Assembly: GCF_033723955.1 (NCBI RefSeq) | Contig: NZ_CP137555.1 | Span: forward strand, 3,960,001 to 4,024,000 | DNA: 64,000 nt | Reading direction: 5' to 3' | Source: Microbulbifer pacificus | GTDB taxonomy: Bacteria > Pseudomonadota > Gammaproteobacteria > Pseudomonadales > Cellvibrionaceae | Notes under the pieces: generated by a model | The model's database searches: none | What the model saw: only the letters and a program-made list of their open reading frames with translations | Told to the model about the DNA's origin: nothing | Made by a program: the position numbers and the translations under genes | Part shown: positions 9,788 through 19,402 of the stretch, piece by piece | How the letters are laid out: every line of letters starts with the position of its first letter | Numbering within the stretch: the first letter of the stretch is position 1

Positions 9788-11320
9788 CTAGAGTACATAT
9801 ACCACGCACACCAACGCTACCATCGTCAGTACGATGGTGTAGGGGAGAGCCATCATGACCATACGGCCGTAAGAGAGGCGGATCAGTGGTGCCAGTGCGG
9901 ATGTCAACAGAAACAGAAACGCCGCCTGTCCATTGGGGGTAGCTACGCTCGGCAGGTTGGTGCCGGTGTTGATTGCGACGGCCAGTTTGTCGAAGTGTTC
10001 GCGGGTGATGTCGCCGGCGGTCAGCGCCGTCTTGACTTCATTGATGTACACGGTGGCAACGAACACATTGTCACTGATCATGGAGAGAATGCCGTTGGCC
10101 AGGAACAGCATGCCCGGTTGCTGCTCCGGTTCCAGGCTAAGTACGAAATGGGTGATGGGTTCAAACAGGTGTTGTTCGTGAATCACCGCAACGATGGCAA
10201 AAAATACCACCAGTAGTGCAGTAAATGGCAGTGCCTCTTCGAAGGCGTGACCGATACGGGCTTCCTGGATGACGCCATTGAACGCTGTCAGTAGCACAAT
10301 GATCATCAGACCAATAACGCCGACTTCCGCCACGTGAAAAGCGAGTGACAGCACCAGAATCACGGCCACGATTCCCTGGACCCAGAGCTCTACGGCATCG
10401 CGCTGGGTGCGTTTCTGTTCCTGTTCAGCAGCAAAGTTTGCCAGTACTTCGCGGACGGTATCGGGTAGTCGCGCGCCGTAACCGAACATTTTAAATTTTT
10501 CGAGTAAAACACAGGTGATCAGACCCGCTGCTAGAGCGGGCATGGTTACCGGAGCCATGCTGAAAAAGAAGTGCGCAAAGTTCCAGCCAGCTTTTTCTGC
10601 AATCAGCAGGTTTTGCGGCTCTCCCACCAGGGTGCAGACGCCCCCGAGCGCCGTGCCCACGGCACCGTGCATGATGAGGCTGCGCAGGAACGCGCGGAAC
10701 TGGTCGAGATCCGAACGGTGGTATTCCACCACTTCATCATCGTGGGAGTGATCGTGATCCGGTTGTGCCTGGCGATTGGAGGCGACCTTGTGGTACACCG
10801 CGTAAAAGCCGACGGCCACGCTGATCAATACCGCGGTTACGGTCAGCGCGTCGAGGAATGCCGAGAGAACTGCGGATACACCGCAGAAAAGCAGCGATAG
10901 CGTTGTTTTTGAGCGCACGTTGATCAGCAGCTTGGTGAAAACATATAGCAGCAGGCTCTTCATGAAGTAGATGCCTGCGACCATGAACATCAACAGCAAA
11001 ATGACCTGAATGTTGTCGGTAACTTCGCGAAACACGGAGTCGCTGCTGGTCATGCCCAACAGTACCGCCTCAATGGCCAGTAACCCGCCCGGCTGCAGTG
11101 GGTAGCACTTCAGCGCCATGGCGAGAGTGAAGATGAACTCGCCGATCAGCACCCATCCGGTAAAGAACGGGGAGGTGGTGTGCAGCAGAATTGGATTGAT
11201 AATCAGGAATAGGGCTATGGTCAGCTTGTACCAGTCAGGTGCCTCGCCGAGAAAATTTTCGCTGAAGGCGCGGCTCAGTCCACCGCTAGCTCGGGGTATC
11301 GAGTCATTGAGGGCGTTCAT
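9788..11320 (-). CDS. nhaB: Na+/H+ antiporter NhaB
   Basis: NhaB exchanges internal sodium for external protons and supports salt and pH homeostasis, as expected in a marine bacterium. The 510-residue product matches NhaB length, with about a dozen hydrophobic segments and conserved stretches near the N-terminus ([16 protein letters not shown]) and in the middle ([18 protein letters not shown]). A conserved [22 protein letters not shown] segment also matches the ion-transporter superfamily. It is transcribed alone, divergent from fimL. Confidence 0.95.
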   Translation of the reverse strand: MNALNDSIPRASGGLSRAFSENFLGEAPDWYKLTIALFLIINPILLHTTSPFFTGWVLIGEFIFTLAMALKCYPLQPGGLLAIEAVLLGMTSSDSVFREVTDNIQVILLLMFMVAGIYFMKSLLLYVFTKLLINVRSKTTLSLLFCGVSAVLSAFLDALTVTAVLISVAVGFYAVYHKVASNRQAQPDHDHSHDDEVVEYHRSDLDQFRAFLRSLIMHGAVGTALGGVCTLVGEPQNLLIAEKAGWNFAHFFFSMAPVTMPALAAGLITCVLLEKFKMFGYGARLPDTVREVLANFAAEQEQKRTQRDAVELWVQGIVAVILVLSLAFHVAEVGVIGLMIIVLLTAFNGVIQEARIGHAFEEALPFTALLVVFFAIVAVIHEQHLFEPITHFVLSLEPEQQPGMLFLANGILSMISDNVFVATVYINEVKTALTAGDITREHFDKLAVAINTGTNLPSVATPNGQAAFLFLLTSALAPLIRLSYGRMVMMALPYTIVLTMVALVCVVYVL

Positions 11321-11665
11321 TTTTTAACAACTTCCTTAGATCTCTGTGAACCCGTCCCGATACTGCTGGGAGGTCGATCGAAAACCTACCCACTTCCGGC
11401 GGAAAATTCAATTGGTTTTACCAGTTCAAAGGGTTGGGGGAACGTTTTGTCGATTGTTCGGTGGAAATTGACGGTTTAAAGGTGGACTCTTGTTCGGTTT
11501 GGTATAAATTGCCCTGTGATCAGGGGACCTGACACTATGCCACAGGGCAGGTGCAGTCGGGTTCGGAAGTTCAAATTGTGAAAATTGTGTCGTGTCTGGT
11601 AGTGCGGAACCATTCCATCTGCCCGGGCCGGTAAAACTATAAAGACAATTGCAGTGGTGCTGGCA
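11321..11665. other. nhaB-fimL divergent intergenic region
   Basis: This 345-bp stretch carries promoters for both genes but no gene. A TATAAA at 11503-11508 lacks a convincing -35 hexamer at the proper distance. Just downstream an inverted repeat GCCCTGTG (11511-11518) / CACAGGGC (11541-11548) with a 22-nt loop would fold in the fimL leader. Nothing else was recognised. Confidence 0.45.
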
Positions 11666-13363
11666 ATGAGTGAATTGCGCGAAATCAACCTGACATCCAT
11701 CAGTCTGGTCAAGGAAGAATTGGTCACGAGTATTGAGGGGGCCACCGGCTACCTGGACCAGTTCGCGGCTGATTATCGCAACAAACAGTCACTGGAACAG
11801 TGTATCCAGGCGTTGCGCCAGGTTGCCGGAGTGCTGCAGATGGTGCAGCTGAACGCGGCGGAACTGCTGGCTCAGGAAATGCTGACGGCGATGACGGATC
11901 TGTTACAGGACCGCCAGCAATCGCCCATGGAATTGTTGGAAGGCGTGGGTACCGCGTTCTATGTGCTGACCCGCTACCTGGATTTTGTTCAGAATCGGGG
12001 CACTCCCCGCCCCGAACTTCTGGTTCCCTATATCAATAGCCTCCGCCTGGCCCGCGCCCAGGCGCCGGTGCCGGAAAGCCACTTCCTGCGCTGCCGGCTC
12101 GATGCCACAGTGCCGGGAGCCGTGTCGTCTGCGGTCATGTCGGAGGATCTCAAGAGTTTTGTCCGTCGTTTCCGCCATATGTACCAGGTGGGGTTACTGG
12201 CGTTGCTGAAGGGCAAGCCGCGGGCACCGGCCTATACCATGATGGCTCGCGCCATACAGCGTATCGCCAGTGTTTGTGCCGGTCGCCCAAATGGCAAATT
12301 GTGGTCCGTTGCCGGCGCTGCCATCGGCGCAATGGCCAGCCGCGAGTTGCTGGTCAACCGCCAGCGAGTGATGGTTTTCAGTATGCTGGATCGCCGACTG
12401 CGCAATATCTGCCGCGATGGTGACGTGGCGCTGGATCAGCCTGCGCCGCCGGTATTGGTAAAAGAGTGCCTCTACTGGTTGGCTCTGGCCGGCCCATCCG
12501 GGCAGGGCGAAAAGCTTCTGCAGGTTTTCGGCATACGTCCGCTTGCCTACCGGGAGCCTGAACTCGAGCGCGACCGTGCGAGTCTCGGCGGACCTGGTGC
12601 CACTGCAATTGCGGCGGTTGCCAATGCGTTGGACGAAGAGCTCTCCGGGGTGCGCCGCATGCTCGATGATGCCGAGGTCATTGGTGTCAGCGCTCTGGGT
12701 GAAGAGGGTGGCCTGGTCGAAACCCTGCGCCGAATTGCCAATACCCTGATCCTGCTCAATTTTCGCCGCATTGGCGAGAATCTGAACGGTTCTCTGACCG
12801 CCTACCAGACATGCGCCGCAGCCGGTGGCCGCGCCGCCGACAACGCACTGCAGCAGCTGACCAACCAGATTCTTGCTGTCGACAGTACCATTCGCGCGCT
12901 GCGCCAGACGGCGACCATCGAGCTGGACGAATCCGGCCATGCCGACATTGTGCTGGAGCGAAGCCAGCTGGCAGAGGCGGAACTCGCGGTGTTGAAGGAG
13001 GCTGAAGCCGGACTTTCGTTGATTAAGCGCGCGCTGGCCGCCTATGCGGATTCTGGGTTTGACCACGGCCATATACGCAATGTTTCCACCACGTTAAACA
13101 GTGTGCGCGGTGGCCTGGTCGTGCTGAGCCTCAGCCGCGCGGCGGCGGTGATGGCGCGTCTGGTGGATTTCGTCGATGCCGTGATCGACCAGAAAACCGT
13201 CGCACCTGCGGTGGAGCAGTCGCTGGAAATCTTCGCGGACGCGATCATCAGCCTCGAGTACTATCTAGGCGAGGTGAAAATGCACCGCCAGGCGGACATG
13301 AAATCCCTGGATCTCGCGGTAGAGAGCCTGGAGGCCCTCGGCTATCCGGTTGAGGTTGCCTGA
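11666..13363 (+). CDS. fimL: FimL-like scaffold protein (degenerate ChpA N-terminal/Hpt family)
   Basis: FimL of Pseudomonas is a soluble relative of the N-terminal part of the chemotaxis kinase ChpA and supports type IV pilus function and cAMP signalling through CyaB. The ATG at 11666 (MSELREINLTSISLVKEEL) gives 565 residues, near Pseudomonas FimL length; a GTG at 11654 is also in frame. The sequence is almost all helical, with repeated Hpt-like bundles and no kinase core. The N-terminal run ALRQVAGVLQMVQLNAAELLAQEM is characteristic of ChpA/FimL. The downstream gene nudC is also next to fimL in Pseudomonas, which supports the call. No pilus gene lies in the window. Confidence 0.8.
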   Translation: MSELREINLTSISLVKEELVTSIEGATGYLDQFAADYRNKQSLEQCIQALRQVAGVLQMVQLNAAELLAQEMLTAMTDLLQDRQQSPMELLEGVGTAFYVLTRYLDFVQNRGTPRPELLVPYINSLRLARAQAPVPESHFLRCRLDATVPGAVSSAVMSEDLKSFVRRFRHMYQVGLLALLKGKPRAPAYTMMARAIQRIASVCAGRPNGKLWSVAGAAIGAMASRELLVNRQRVMVFSMLDRRLRNICRDGDVALDQPAPPVLVKECLYWLALAGPSGQGEKLLQVFGIRPLAYREPELERDRASLGGPGATAIAAVANALDEELSGVRRMLDDAEVIGVSALGEEGGLVETLRRIANTLILLNFRRIGENLNGSLTAYQTCAAAGGRAADNALQQLTNQILAVDSTIRALRQTATIELDESGHADIVLERSQLAEAELAVLKEAEAGLSLIKRALAAYADSGFDHGHIRNVSTTLNSVRGGLVVLSLSRAAAVMARLVDFVDAVIDQKTVAPAVEQSLEIFADAIISLEYYLGEVKMHRQADMKSLDLAVESLEALGYPVEVA

Positions 13364-13444
13364 GCGCGCCCCTTGGTGCAGTCTTGGTGCCGCTTCCAGG
13401 GGAGCGGCTCAAGGTGTGCAATTCATGGCCCGTAAATTAGTCCT

Positions 13445-14254
13445 ATGACAGATTTCATTCCCGCCACACGGGTGCTGCCGCACCCGCTGTTTCACTGGCA
13501 TATTGTGGTATCGCACGGAGAAATACTGTGCACCAGCGAGGGGCCCCTGCACCAGGCGCCGCCGCTTTGGCAAACCGGAGCGTGTGACGCCCAGTTGACC
13601 AGCCATTATCTGGGCGAGTGGGGCGGCAAGCCCTGCGGTGTCCACCATTTGCCAATTCGCGTTGATCTTCCCGGGTGCGAGTGGCGCGGCCTGCGCAGTT
13701 TGCTCGGGGCGGTGGAGGAACCACTGTTTTTTCTCGTCGGGCGCGCCATGCAGGTGGTCAACTGGGATCTCGATCACCAGCATTGTGGACGCTGCGGATT
13801 GCGCACCGAGTACCATCCGCAGGATCGCGCGCGGGTCTGTAATTCCTGTAATCTCGCGGTATACCCGCGTATTTCTCCCTGTGTCATCATGCTGGTCACC
13901 CGTGGTGATGAATGCCTGCTGGCGCGCCACACCCATCACCGCCATTCCCTGTACACCGCGCTGGCCGGTTTTATTGAACCGGGGGAAAATGCCGAACAGG
14001 CAGTGGCCCGGGAGGCGTATGAAGAGGTCGGGCTCGAGGTGGGCAATATCCGCTATGTGGGTACCCAGTCATGGCCATTTCCCGGTCAATTAATGATCGG
14101 GTATCTGGTGGAAGCTCGCGGCGGTATCCTGACACCAGACCGGGAAGAGATTATGGAAGCACGCTGGTTCCACCGCAGCGAGGTTCCCGAGGCGATACCG
14201 CCGGCGGAAACCCTGTCTGGTCAATTGATAAGAACATTCATCGGGATGGAGTGA
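13445..14254 (+). CDS. nudC: NAD+ diphosphatase / NAD-cap RNA hydrolase NudC
   Basis: NudC hydrolyses NADH and removes NAD caps from RNA 5' ends. The 269-residue product has the zinc ribbon CGRC...CNSC (Cys114, Cys117, Cys132, Cys135) and a full Nudix box starting at Gly175 (GFIEPGE, then REAYEEVG). The family signature SQPWPFPxS is present but altered: here TQSWPFPGQ (residues 208-216), with Ser in place of the first Pro. Metal and catalytic residues are intact, so activity is expected. It follows fimL as in Pseudomonas. Confidence 0.93.
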   Translation: MTDFIPATRVLPHPLFHWHIVVSHGEILCTSEGPLHQAPPLWQTGACDAQLTSHYLGEWGGKPCGVHHLPIRVDLPGCEWRGLRSLLGAVEEPLFFLVGRAMQVVNWDLDHQHCGRCGLRTEYHPQDRARVCNSCNLAVYPRISPCVIMLVTRGDECLLARHTHHRHSLYTALAGFIEPGENAEQAVAREAYEEVGLEVGNIRYVGTQSWPFPGQLMIGYLVEARGGILTPDREEIMEARWFHRSEVPEAIPPAETLSGQLIRTFIGME

Positions 14255-14297
14255 GCGCAGCGCCAGATTGCGCCGACTCAAATCTGAGGCCATAAAA

Positions 14298-14948
14298 ATG
14301 TATATCGCCATTACCTTTGTTATTGCATTTGTCGCGTTGTTGCTGGTGTTCTGGGGCGGCAAGGTCCTGCTAAGGGGCAATTGGCTGCTGGGATTTCTCC
14401 GCGGCACGGTTGGCTTATTATTTTTGGCGGGGGCACTGCTGATCGTTCTGGTCGCACTGGACGTCTATAGCTACCGCAATCTGGCCAATGAGCATAGCGT
14501 GGGTACGGTGTCTTTCGAGCGTCTCGGCGACCAGCATTTCATGGTCAAGTTCGCCGACGAAGATGGAATCTCCCAGGAATTTGAACTCTACGGTGACCAG
14601 TGGCAGCTGGACGCGCGGATGCTGAAGTGGAAGGGCACACTGGCGCGTTGGGGCATCGAACCGGCCTACCGCCTGGACCGCATCAGTGGCCGCTACCTGA
14701 CACTGCAGGACGAGCGCAGCAAGGAGCGTTCGGTACACGCACTGGATGAGAGCGAGCACGGCGTGGACGTGTGGAGCCTGCTGCGGCGCATGGACAACAG
14801 TGTGGCGCTGGTGGATGCCGTTTACGGCAGCGCGACGTTCCTGCCGATGCAGGATGGCGCCGTATATGAAGTGCGTATCAGCCACACCGGGCTGCTGGCG
14901 CGCCCGCTGAATCAGCAGGCTGAGTCGGCGCTGAATGAATGGCGTTAA
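14298..14948 (+). CDS. Small membrane-anchored protein of the nudC-sohB cluster
   Basis: The ATG at 14298 (MYIAITFVIAFVALLLVF) gives 216 residues. Two hydrophobic segments (about residues 1-20 and 33-55) form a membrane hairpin, followed by a soluble domain of about 160 residues with alternating beta-like stretches (VGTVSFERLGDQHFMVKF, YRLDRISGRYLTL). Homologues in Pseudomonas next to sohB are, to my recollection, annotated loosely as cation/multidrug efflux pump, but the size and topology do not support a pump. No catalytic motif was seen. It lies 43 bp upstream of sohB in the same direction. Confidence 0.7.
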   Translation: MYIAITFVIAFVALLLVFWGGKVLLRGNWLLGFLRGTVGLLFLAGALLIVLVALDVYSYRNLANEHSVGTVSFERLGDQHFMVKFADEDGISQEFELYGDQWQLDARMLKWKGTLARWGIEPAYRLDRISGRYLTLQDERSKERSVHALDESEHGVDVWSLLRRMDNSVALVDAVYGSATFLPMQDGAVYEVRISHTGLLARPLNQQAESALNEWR

Positions 14949-14991
14949 TTCGCTGGTAAGTACAAAGTATCCATCGGAATTTGGGGGTTGA

Positions 14992-16191
14992 GTGGAATTT
15001 CTAAGTGAGTACGGATTGTTTCTCGCCAAGGTGGTCACCATCGTGGTGGCTCTGCTGGTGGTGTTCGGCATTATTGTGGCCAACCGGGCCCACCACCGAG
15101 ATCGCCAGCCCGGACATATCGCTGTCAGCCGGCTAAACGATCGCTACGATGATATGAAGGAAACTCTGCTCGAAGCGGTGATGGATGATGCCGATTACCA
15201 TCACCGTCGAAAGCAGCAGGAAAAAGACAAAAAGGCCGAGGCAAAGGCGCAGGCAAAAAAACGCAAGGCTGAACTGAAAGCCGAGGCCAAGGCGAGCAAG
15301 AAAAAACACAACGACGCCGCAGGTAACGGTGCCCATGAAGTCAAGGTGCCCGAGCAGGCAGAGGCCGATGCCGAAGCCGGGGTTGAAACAGAGGGGGCTC
15401 AGCTTGTTTCCGCGGACGAAAGCGGTACCCGCAAAAGACTCTTTGTGGTGCATTTTGATGGCGATATAAAGGCCAGTGCGCTCACCAATCTGCGCGAGGA
15501 AATTACCGCAATTCTGCAGGTGGCGGAGCCTAAAGACGAGGTGGTGGTGTGCCTTGAAAGTCCTGGCGGTATGGTGGCGAACTACGGTCTCGCCGCGAGC
15601 CAGTTGGCTCGGGTGCGCAGTGCCGGCGTGCATCTGACCGTTGTGGTGGACAAGGTGGCGGCCAGCGGCGGCTATATGATGGCCTGTGTGGCAGACCGCA
15701 TTCTGGCTGCGCCGTTTGCCATGCTCGGCTCTATTGGCGTGGTCGCGCAGTTGCCGAATTTCCATCGTTTGCTGCAGCGGAATGATGTGGATTTCGAACT
15801 GTTTACCGCCGGTGAGTACAAGCGCACCGTAACGATGTTCGGTGAGAACACCCCGGAAGGAAAGGAAAAGTTCCAGAGCGATCTCGAAGAAATTCACACG
15901 CTGTTCCAACATTTTGTGTCTGAGTATCGGCCACAGCTGGACGTCGTGAAGGTGGCTACCGGAGAGGTGTGGTTTGGTCAGCGCGCGCTGGATTTGGCGC
16001 TGGTGGACGAGCTGAAAACGTCCGATGAATATCTCACTTCGCGTGCGCGCAATGCGGACCTGTATCAGGTGGAATACAAAGAGCGGCAAAATATCGCCAA
16101 GAAAATCGGTTTCGCTGCGCAGTCCGGGATCGAGGGTGCCATTGCGCGGCTGTTTTCCCGTCTCGCGGCCTGGCGTCACCAGGCCCAATAG
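14992..16191 (+). CDS. sohB: Inner-membrane peptidase SohB (S49 family)
   Basis: SohB is a signal-peptide-peptidase-like serine protease on the periplasmic side of the inner membrane. The start is a GTG at 14992 after the ribosome binding site GGGGGTTG. The product has 399 residues with a membrane anchor at about 10-30, then the S49 core with predicted Ser225 in VAASGGYMMA and Lys277 in GEYKRTVT acting as the Ser-Lys dyad. It is about 50 residues longer than E. coli SohB (349) because of a Lys/Ala/Glu-rich segment at about 73-135, probably a flexible or coiled linker. It is the last gene of the nudC group. Confidence 0.92.
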   Translation: MEFLSEYGLFLAKVVTIVVALLVVFGIIVANRAHHRDRQPGHIAVSRLNDRYDDMKETLLEAVMDDADYHHRRKQQEKDKKAEAKAQAKKRKAELKAEAKASKKKHNDAAGNGAHEVKVPEQAEADAEAGVETEGAQLVSADESGTRKRLFVVHFDGDIKASALTNLREEITAILQVAEPKDEVVVCLESPGGMVANYGLAASQLARVRSAGVHLTVVVDKVAASGGYMMACVADRILAAPFAMLGSIGVVAQLPNFHRLLQRNDVDFELFTAGEYKRTVTMFGENTPEGKEKFQSDLEEIHTLFQHFVSEYRPQLDVVKVATGEVWFGQRALDLALVDELKTSDEYLTSRARNADLYQVEYKERQNIAKKIGFAAQSGIEGAIARLFSRLAAWRHQAQ

Positions 16192-16232
16192 GGCGCATTT
16201 AGGCAATGACAATGAGGTGTCAAGGAAGCGCT

Positions 16233-17237
16233 ATGGCTGACAATACCTTTCGCGCAATGTGGGTGGAGGAGGTTGCCGCGGGAAAATACGATCAGGCGAT
16301 CGTGGCGCGGCCGTTGCAGGACTTGCCGGCAAACCCGGTGACAATTGCGGTGTCCCATTCATCGTTGAATTACAAGGACGCACTGTCAGCCTTTGGCAAC
16401 CGCGCGATTACCCGTGACTACCCCCACACGCCCGGGATTGACGCCGCCGGTAGCATAATTGCCGATGCCAGCGGCACTTTCAGTCCGGGCCAGAAAGTGC
16501 TGGTTACCGGTTACGATCTGGGCATGAACACCGCGGGTGGGCTGGCGGAGCGCATTGCGGTGCCGGTGGAGTGGGTGACACCGCTGCCGGAGGGACTCAC
16601 GCTGCGGGAGGCGATGGTGCTCGGTACTGCCGGGATGACCGCCGCGCTGTGCGTGGAAAAATTACTCGAGGCGGGGGCCAAGCCGGAAGATGGAGAGGTG
16701 CTCGTCACCGGGGCCACCGGTGGTGTGGGTTCAATTACCGTAGCACTATTGGCCAAGCTTGGATTTCGCGTTGCGGCGGTGACGGGAAAGCTCGAGTCGG
16801 CGGAATTTCTCACCGGGCTCGGCGCCTGGAAAGTACTGGACCGTGAGACCCTGGCGCCATTTGCCAACAAGGCCATTGCCAAGCCGCTGTGGGCCTGGGC
16901 GGTGGATACCGTGGGCGGCGAAACCCTGTTCAACGTCATTAAATGCCTCAAATATGGCGGCGGAGTTGCCGCCTGCGGTATGGCCTCTGGTGCCCAGTTC
17001 CAGGCTAATGTGTTCCCGTTCATTCTGCGCGGAATCAGCCTGTTGGGGGTCGACAGTGTTGAACTGCCGCTGCGCAAAAAGGCCGAGGTATGGGAAAAGT
17101 TGGCGGGTCCATGGTACATCGGTGAGCAGCTGCAAAAGATTGCGGAAGATATCTCACTCGAGCAGGCACCGGAGTTCCTCGCGCGTCTGCACCGCGGGCA
17201 CGGTATCGGGCGCTATGTCGTGGACATGGCCAGATAG
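16233..17237 (+). CDS. acuI: AcuI/YhdH-type acrylyl-CoA reductase (NADPH), MDR superfamily
   Basis: AcuI reduces acrylyl-CoA to propionyl-CoA with NADPH, detoxifying acrylate from DMSP or propionate metabolism. The ATG at 16233 has the ribosome binding site AAGGAAG at the right distance and gives 334 residues. The medium-chain reductase fold shows SSLNYKDALS and TPGIDAAG near the N-terminus, the Rossmann motif VTGATGGVGS (about residues 155-164) and no structural or catalytic zinc cysteines, as in YhdH/AcuI. No DMSP lyase gene is nearby, so the substrate is inferred from the family. Confidence 0.88.
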   Translation: MADNTFRAMWVEEVAAGKYDQAIVARPLQDLPANPVTIAVSHSSLNYKDALSAFGNRAITRDYPHTPGIDAAGSIIADASGTFSPGQKVLVTGYDLGMNTAGGLAERIAVPVEWVTPLPEGLTLREAMVLGTAGMTAALCVEKLLEAGAKPEDGEVLVTGATGGVGSITVALLAKLGFRVAAVTGKLESAEFLTGLGAWKVLDRETLAPFANKAIAKPLWAWAVDTVGGETLFNVIKCLKYGGGVAACGMASGAQFQANVFPFILRGISLLGVDSVELPLRKKAEVWEKLAGPWYIGEQLQKIAEDISLEQAPEFLARLHRGHGIGRYVVDMAR

Positions 17238-17424
17238 TGCTAATTTGGTTGGGACTGTGCGCCAGTGCCCATGCTGCCGGTATCAAGGTGCCGCTGGCAT
17301 GGCTCGACTGCTAAGCTCAGCTGCTATGCTAAATGGTGAGAATAACGTGCAGACGGGACAGATTGACCTGAATCGATGTAACACTGAAAAATTGTCCCTC
17401 TTATTGTCGATTTGGTAGCAAACT

Positions 17425-18696
17425 TTGTCGGTACATATCCCGCCCTCCTCATATACCCATCATGGTCACGATGCCGGTGCGTTGGTGCTATCCGGAGGCG
17501 GTGCCCGTGCCGCTTATCAGGTGGGTGTTTTGAAAGCGCTGGCGGAACTCGCGCCAGATAGCGAACCCAATCCCTTCAAAATCATCTGTGGCACTTCTGC
17601 CGGTGCGGTTAACGCCCTGTTGCTGGCGAGTCATCCGGGTACCTTCAAAGAGGCGGTGGCGCGGCTTTATGACTTGTGGATGGGGCTGACCGTCGATCGC
17701 ATCTATCGCAGTAACTGGACCAGTCTGGCGGGGAATATCCTCACCATCACCCGCTCCCTGTTCACGCACGGTGTGGCGCGCAAAAAGGCGCTGGCGTTGC
17801 TGGATAACGATCCGCTGCGGGAACTGGTAAACGAGGTGATTCCCTTTGCCAATATCCAGCGCAATATCGATGAGGGGCGGCTGCGGGCGGTCAGCGTCAA
17901 CGCCATGTCGTACCACCAGGGGGAGTCCGTCAGTTTTTTCCAGGGCTGCGATGAATTGAAAGAGTGGCGGCGTTTTCGCCGCTGTGGCGAGCGGACCCAG
18001 CTCACGGTGGAACACCTGATGGCATCGGCGGCTATTCCCACCCTGTTTCCGGCGGTGAAGCTAGGGGATGATTATTTTGGCGATGGCGCGGTGCGTCAGC
18101 TGGCGCCTATCAGCCCGGCATTGCATCTGGGCGCGAGCCGGGTGTTTGTGGTCGGTGTATCCGACAATCGTTCCCCGGTGCACTGGGGCAAACGGCGCAA
18201 GGTGGCGAAGCACTCGCCATCGCTGGCGCAGATTGGCGGCCAGCTGTTCAATGCGGCGTTTATCGACAGCCTCGAAGGGGATCTTGAGCACCTGGAAAGG
18301 GTCAACCTATTACTGGAGTCCGTCGACCAGAAGGCGCTGGCAGAGTTGGCACCCCTGCGCGCGGTGGAATCGGCAGTGATTGAGCCGAGCCAGAGTCTGG
18401 ACCGGATCGCCGGGCGCAAGGTGCGTTTCCTGCCGCCCGCGCTGCGCTGGTTATTTCGCTCCACCGGTGCCACAACGTCCGGTGGCGGGGCGTCCGCGGC
18501 GAGTTATTTGCTGTTTGAGAAACCCTATATCGATGAACTTATGGAGTTGGGTTACCAGGATGCGATGTGGGAGCGCGGCAAATTAAGCGAATTCCTGCGC
18601 CCGCGCACACAACTGGTGGAAACTCAGTCGAAAAATATTTTTGGAATCCGGGTCAAACCCGCTACGGAAGCAAGCAATGGCAATTCTCCTTCCTGA
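17425..18696 (+). CDS. Patatin-like phospholipase
   Basis: Patatin-like enzymes are lipid acyl hydrolases with a Ser-Asp dyad. The 423-residue reading is intact: oxyanion loop SGGGARAAYQVG (about 23-34), nucleophile Ser58 in GTSAGA and Asp220 in DGAVRQ. No signal peptide or transmembrane segment is evident, so it is probably cytosolic or peripheral on the inner membrane. The likely start is TTG at 17425 because no ATG or GTG lies between the upstream stop and the conserved glycine loop. The 3' end overlaps the next lipoprotein gene by 20 bp, which suggests translational coupling. Confidence 0.88.
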   Translation: MSVHIPPSSYTHHGHDAGALVLSGGGARAAYQVGVLKALAELAPDSEPNPFKIICGTSAGAVNALLLASHPGTFKEAVARLYDLWMGLTVDRIYRSNWTSLAGNILTITRSLFTHGVARKKALALLDNDPLRELVNEVIPFANIQRNIDEGRLRAVSVNAMSYHQGESVSFFQGCDELKEWRRFRRCGERTQLTVEHLMASAAIPTLFPAVKLGDDYFGDGAVRQLAPISPALHLGASRVFVVGVSDNRSPVHWGKRRKVAKHSPSLAQIGGQLFNAAFIDSLEGDLEHLERVNLLLESVDQKALAELAPLRAVESAVIEPSQSLDRIAGRKVRFLPPALRWLFRSTGATTSGGGASAASYLLFEKPYIDELMELGYQDAMWERGKLSEFLRPRTQLVETQSKNIFGIRVKPATEASNGNSPS

Positions 18697-19372
18697 ATGT
18701 AAGTTTTTAGCGCGATTGATTTCCGCGCGCGGCCTGGGATTGGGCCTGTCGCTGACACTGGCGGCCTGTGGCAGTCAGAGCAAGCTTGAGGGTGACACCG
18801 TCCTGCGCCAGCAGAGCCAGAGCGAGTATCGGCAGTTGTTGGAAGAGGCCTACCAACTGAGTTTTACCCTGGATTTTGACCGGCTGCGCCGTGCCTACGT
18901 GGCATCGCCGGAATACAACCCCTACGGCGGCGTAAAACTGGCGGGGCTGCCGGAAGCCTACAGCGCCGTCGAGCAGTCGGAGTTCGATACCTGCCTGCGC
19001 AACGTGGACAAGGTGCTGGACTACAACTATATGAGCCTGGAAGCCCATATGATCGGTGTGGTTTGCAGTGGTCAGGCGGGGGATTTTGACCGCGAAGACC
19101 TGCATCGCTACATGGTGGAGGGCCTGATGACCTCCATTGAAAACAGCGGCGATGGCAAAACCCAGGCCAGTGCGTTCCAGACCATCAGTACGTCCGAATT
19201 GCGCGGCTTCGTTCGTCTCAAGGGGCTGCAGGTGCTCGATCAATCCATCGTTTACGACAAGCAGGGCATCTACGACAAGATGCAGGTGCGCGATCCGGAG
19301 TCCGGTGAAGAGTATCCGCTGTTTTTCAACGTGAGCCAGCAGTTCGCCAGTGGCGGGGCAGAGGGGGAGTGA
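18677..19372 (+). CDS. DUF4919-type lipoprotein
   Basis: The ATG at 18677, with GGAAG upstream, gives 231 residues and overlaps the end of the patatin gene. An N-terminal hydrophobic segment ends in the lipobox LAAC (near residue 27), so this is probably a lipoprotein. The mature part contains FDRLRRAYVASPEYNPYGG and other features I associate with DUF4919, a family of unknown function found in Bacteroidetes and marine gammaproteobacteria. The DUF assignment is from memory of the pattern. The overlap links it to the phospholipase, perhaps in envelope lipid turnover, which is inference. Confidence 0.7.
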   Translation: MAILLPECKFLARLISARGLGLGLSLTLAACGSQSKLEGDTVLRQQSQSEYRQLLEEAYQLSFTLDFDRLRRAYVASPEYNPYGGVKLAGLPEAYSAVEQSEFDTCLRNVDKVLDYNYMSLEAHMIGVVCSGQAGDFDREDLHRYMVEGLMTSIENSGDGKTQASAFQTISTSELRGFVRLKGLQVLDQSIVYDKQGIYDKMQVRDPESGEEYPLFFNVSQQFASGGAEGE

Positions 19373-19402
19373 GACTCCTCCTGATGCTGCGAACGTTTTT
19401 GG

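Noticed and set aside
11500..11512. Possible sigma54 promoter before fimL (TGGTAT...TTGC)
   Set aside because: The distance between GG and GC is 8 instead of 10, which abolishes a sigma54 match.
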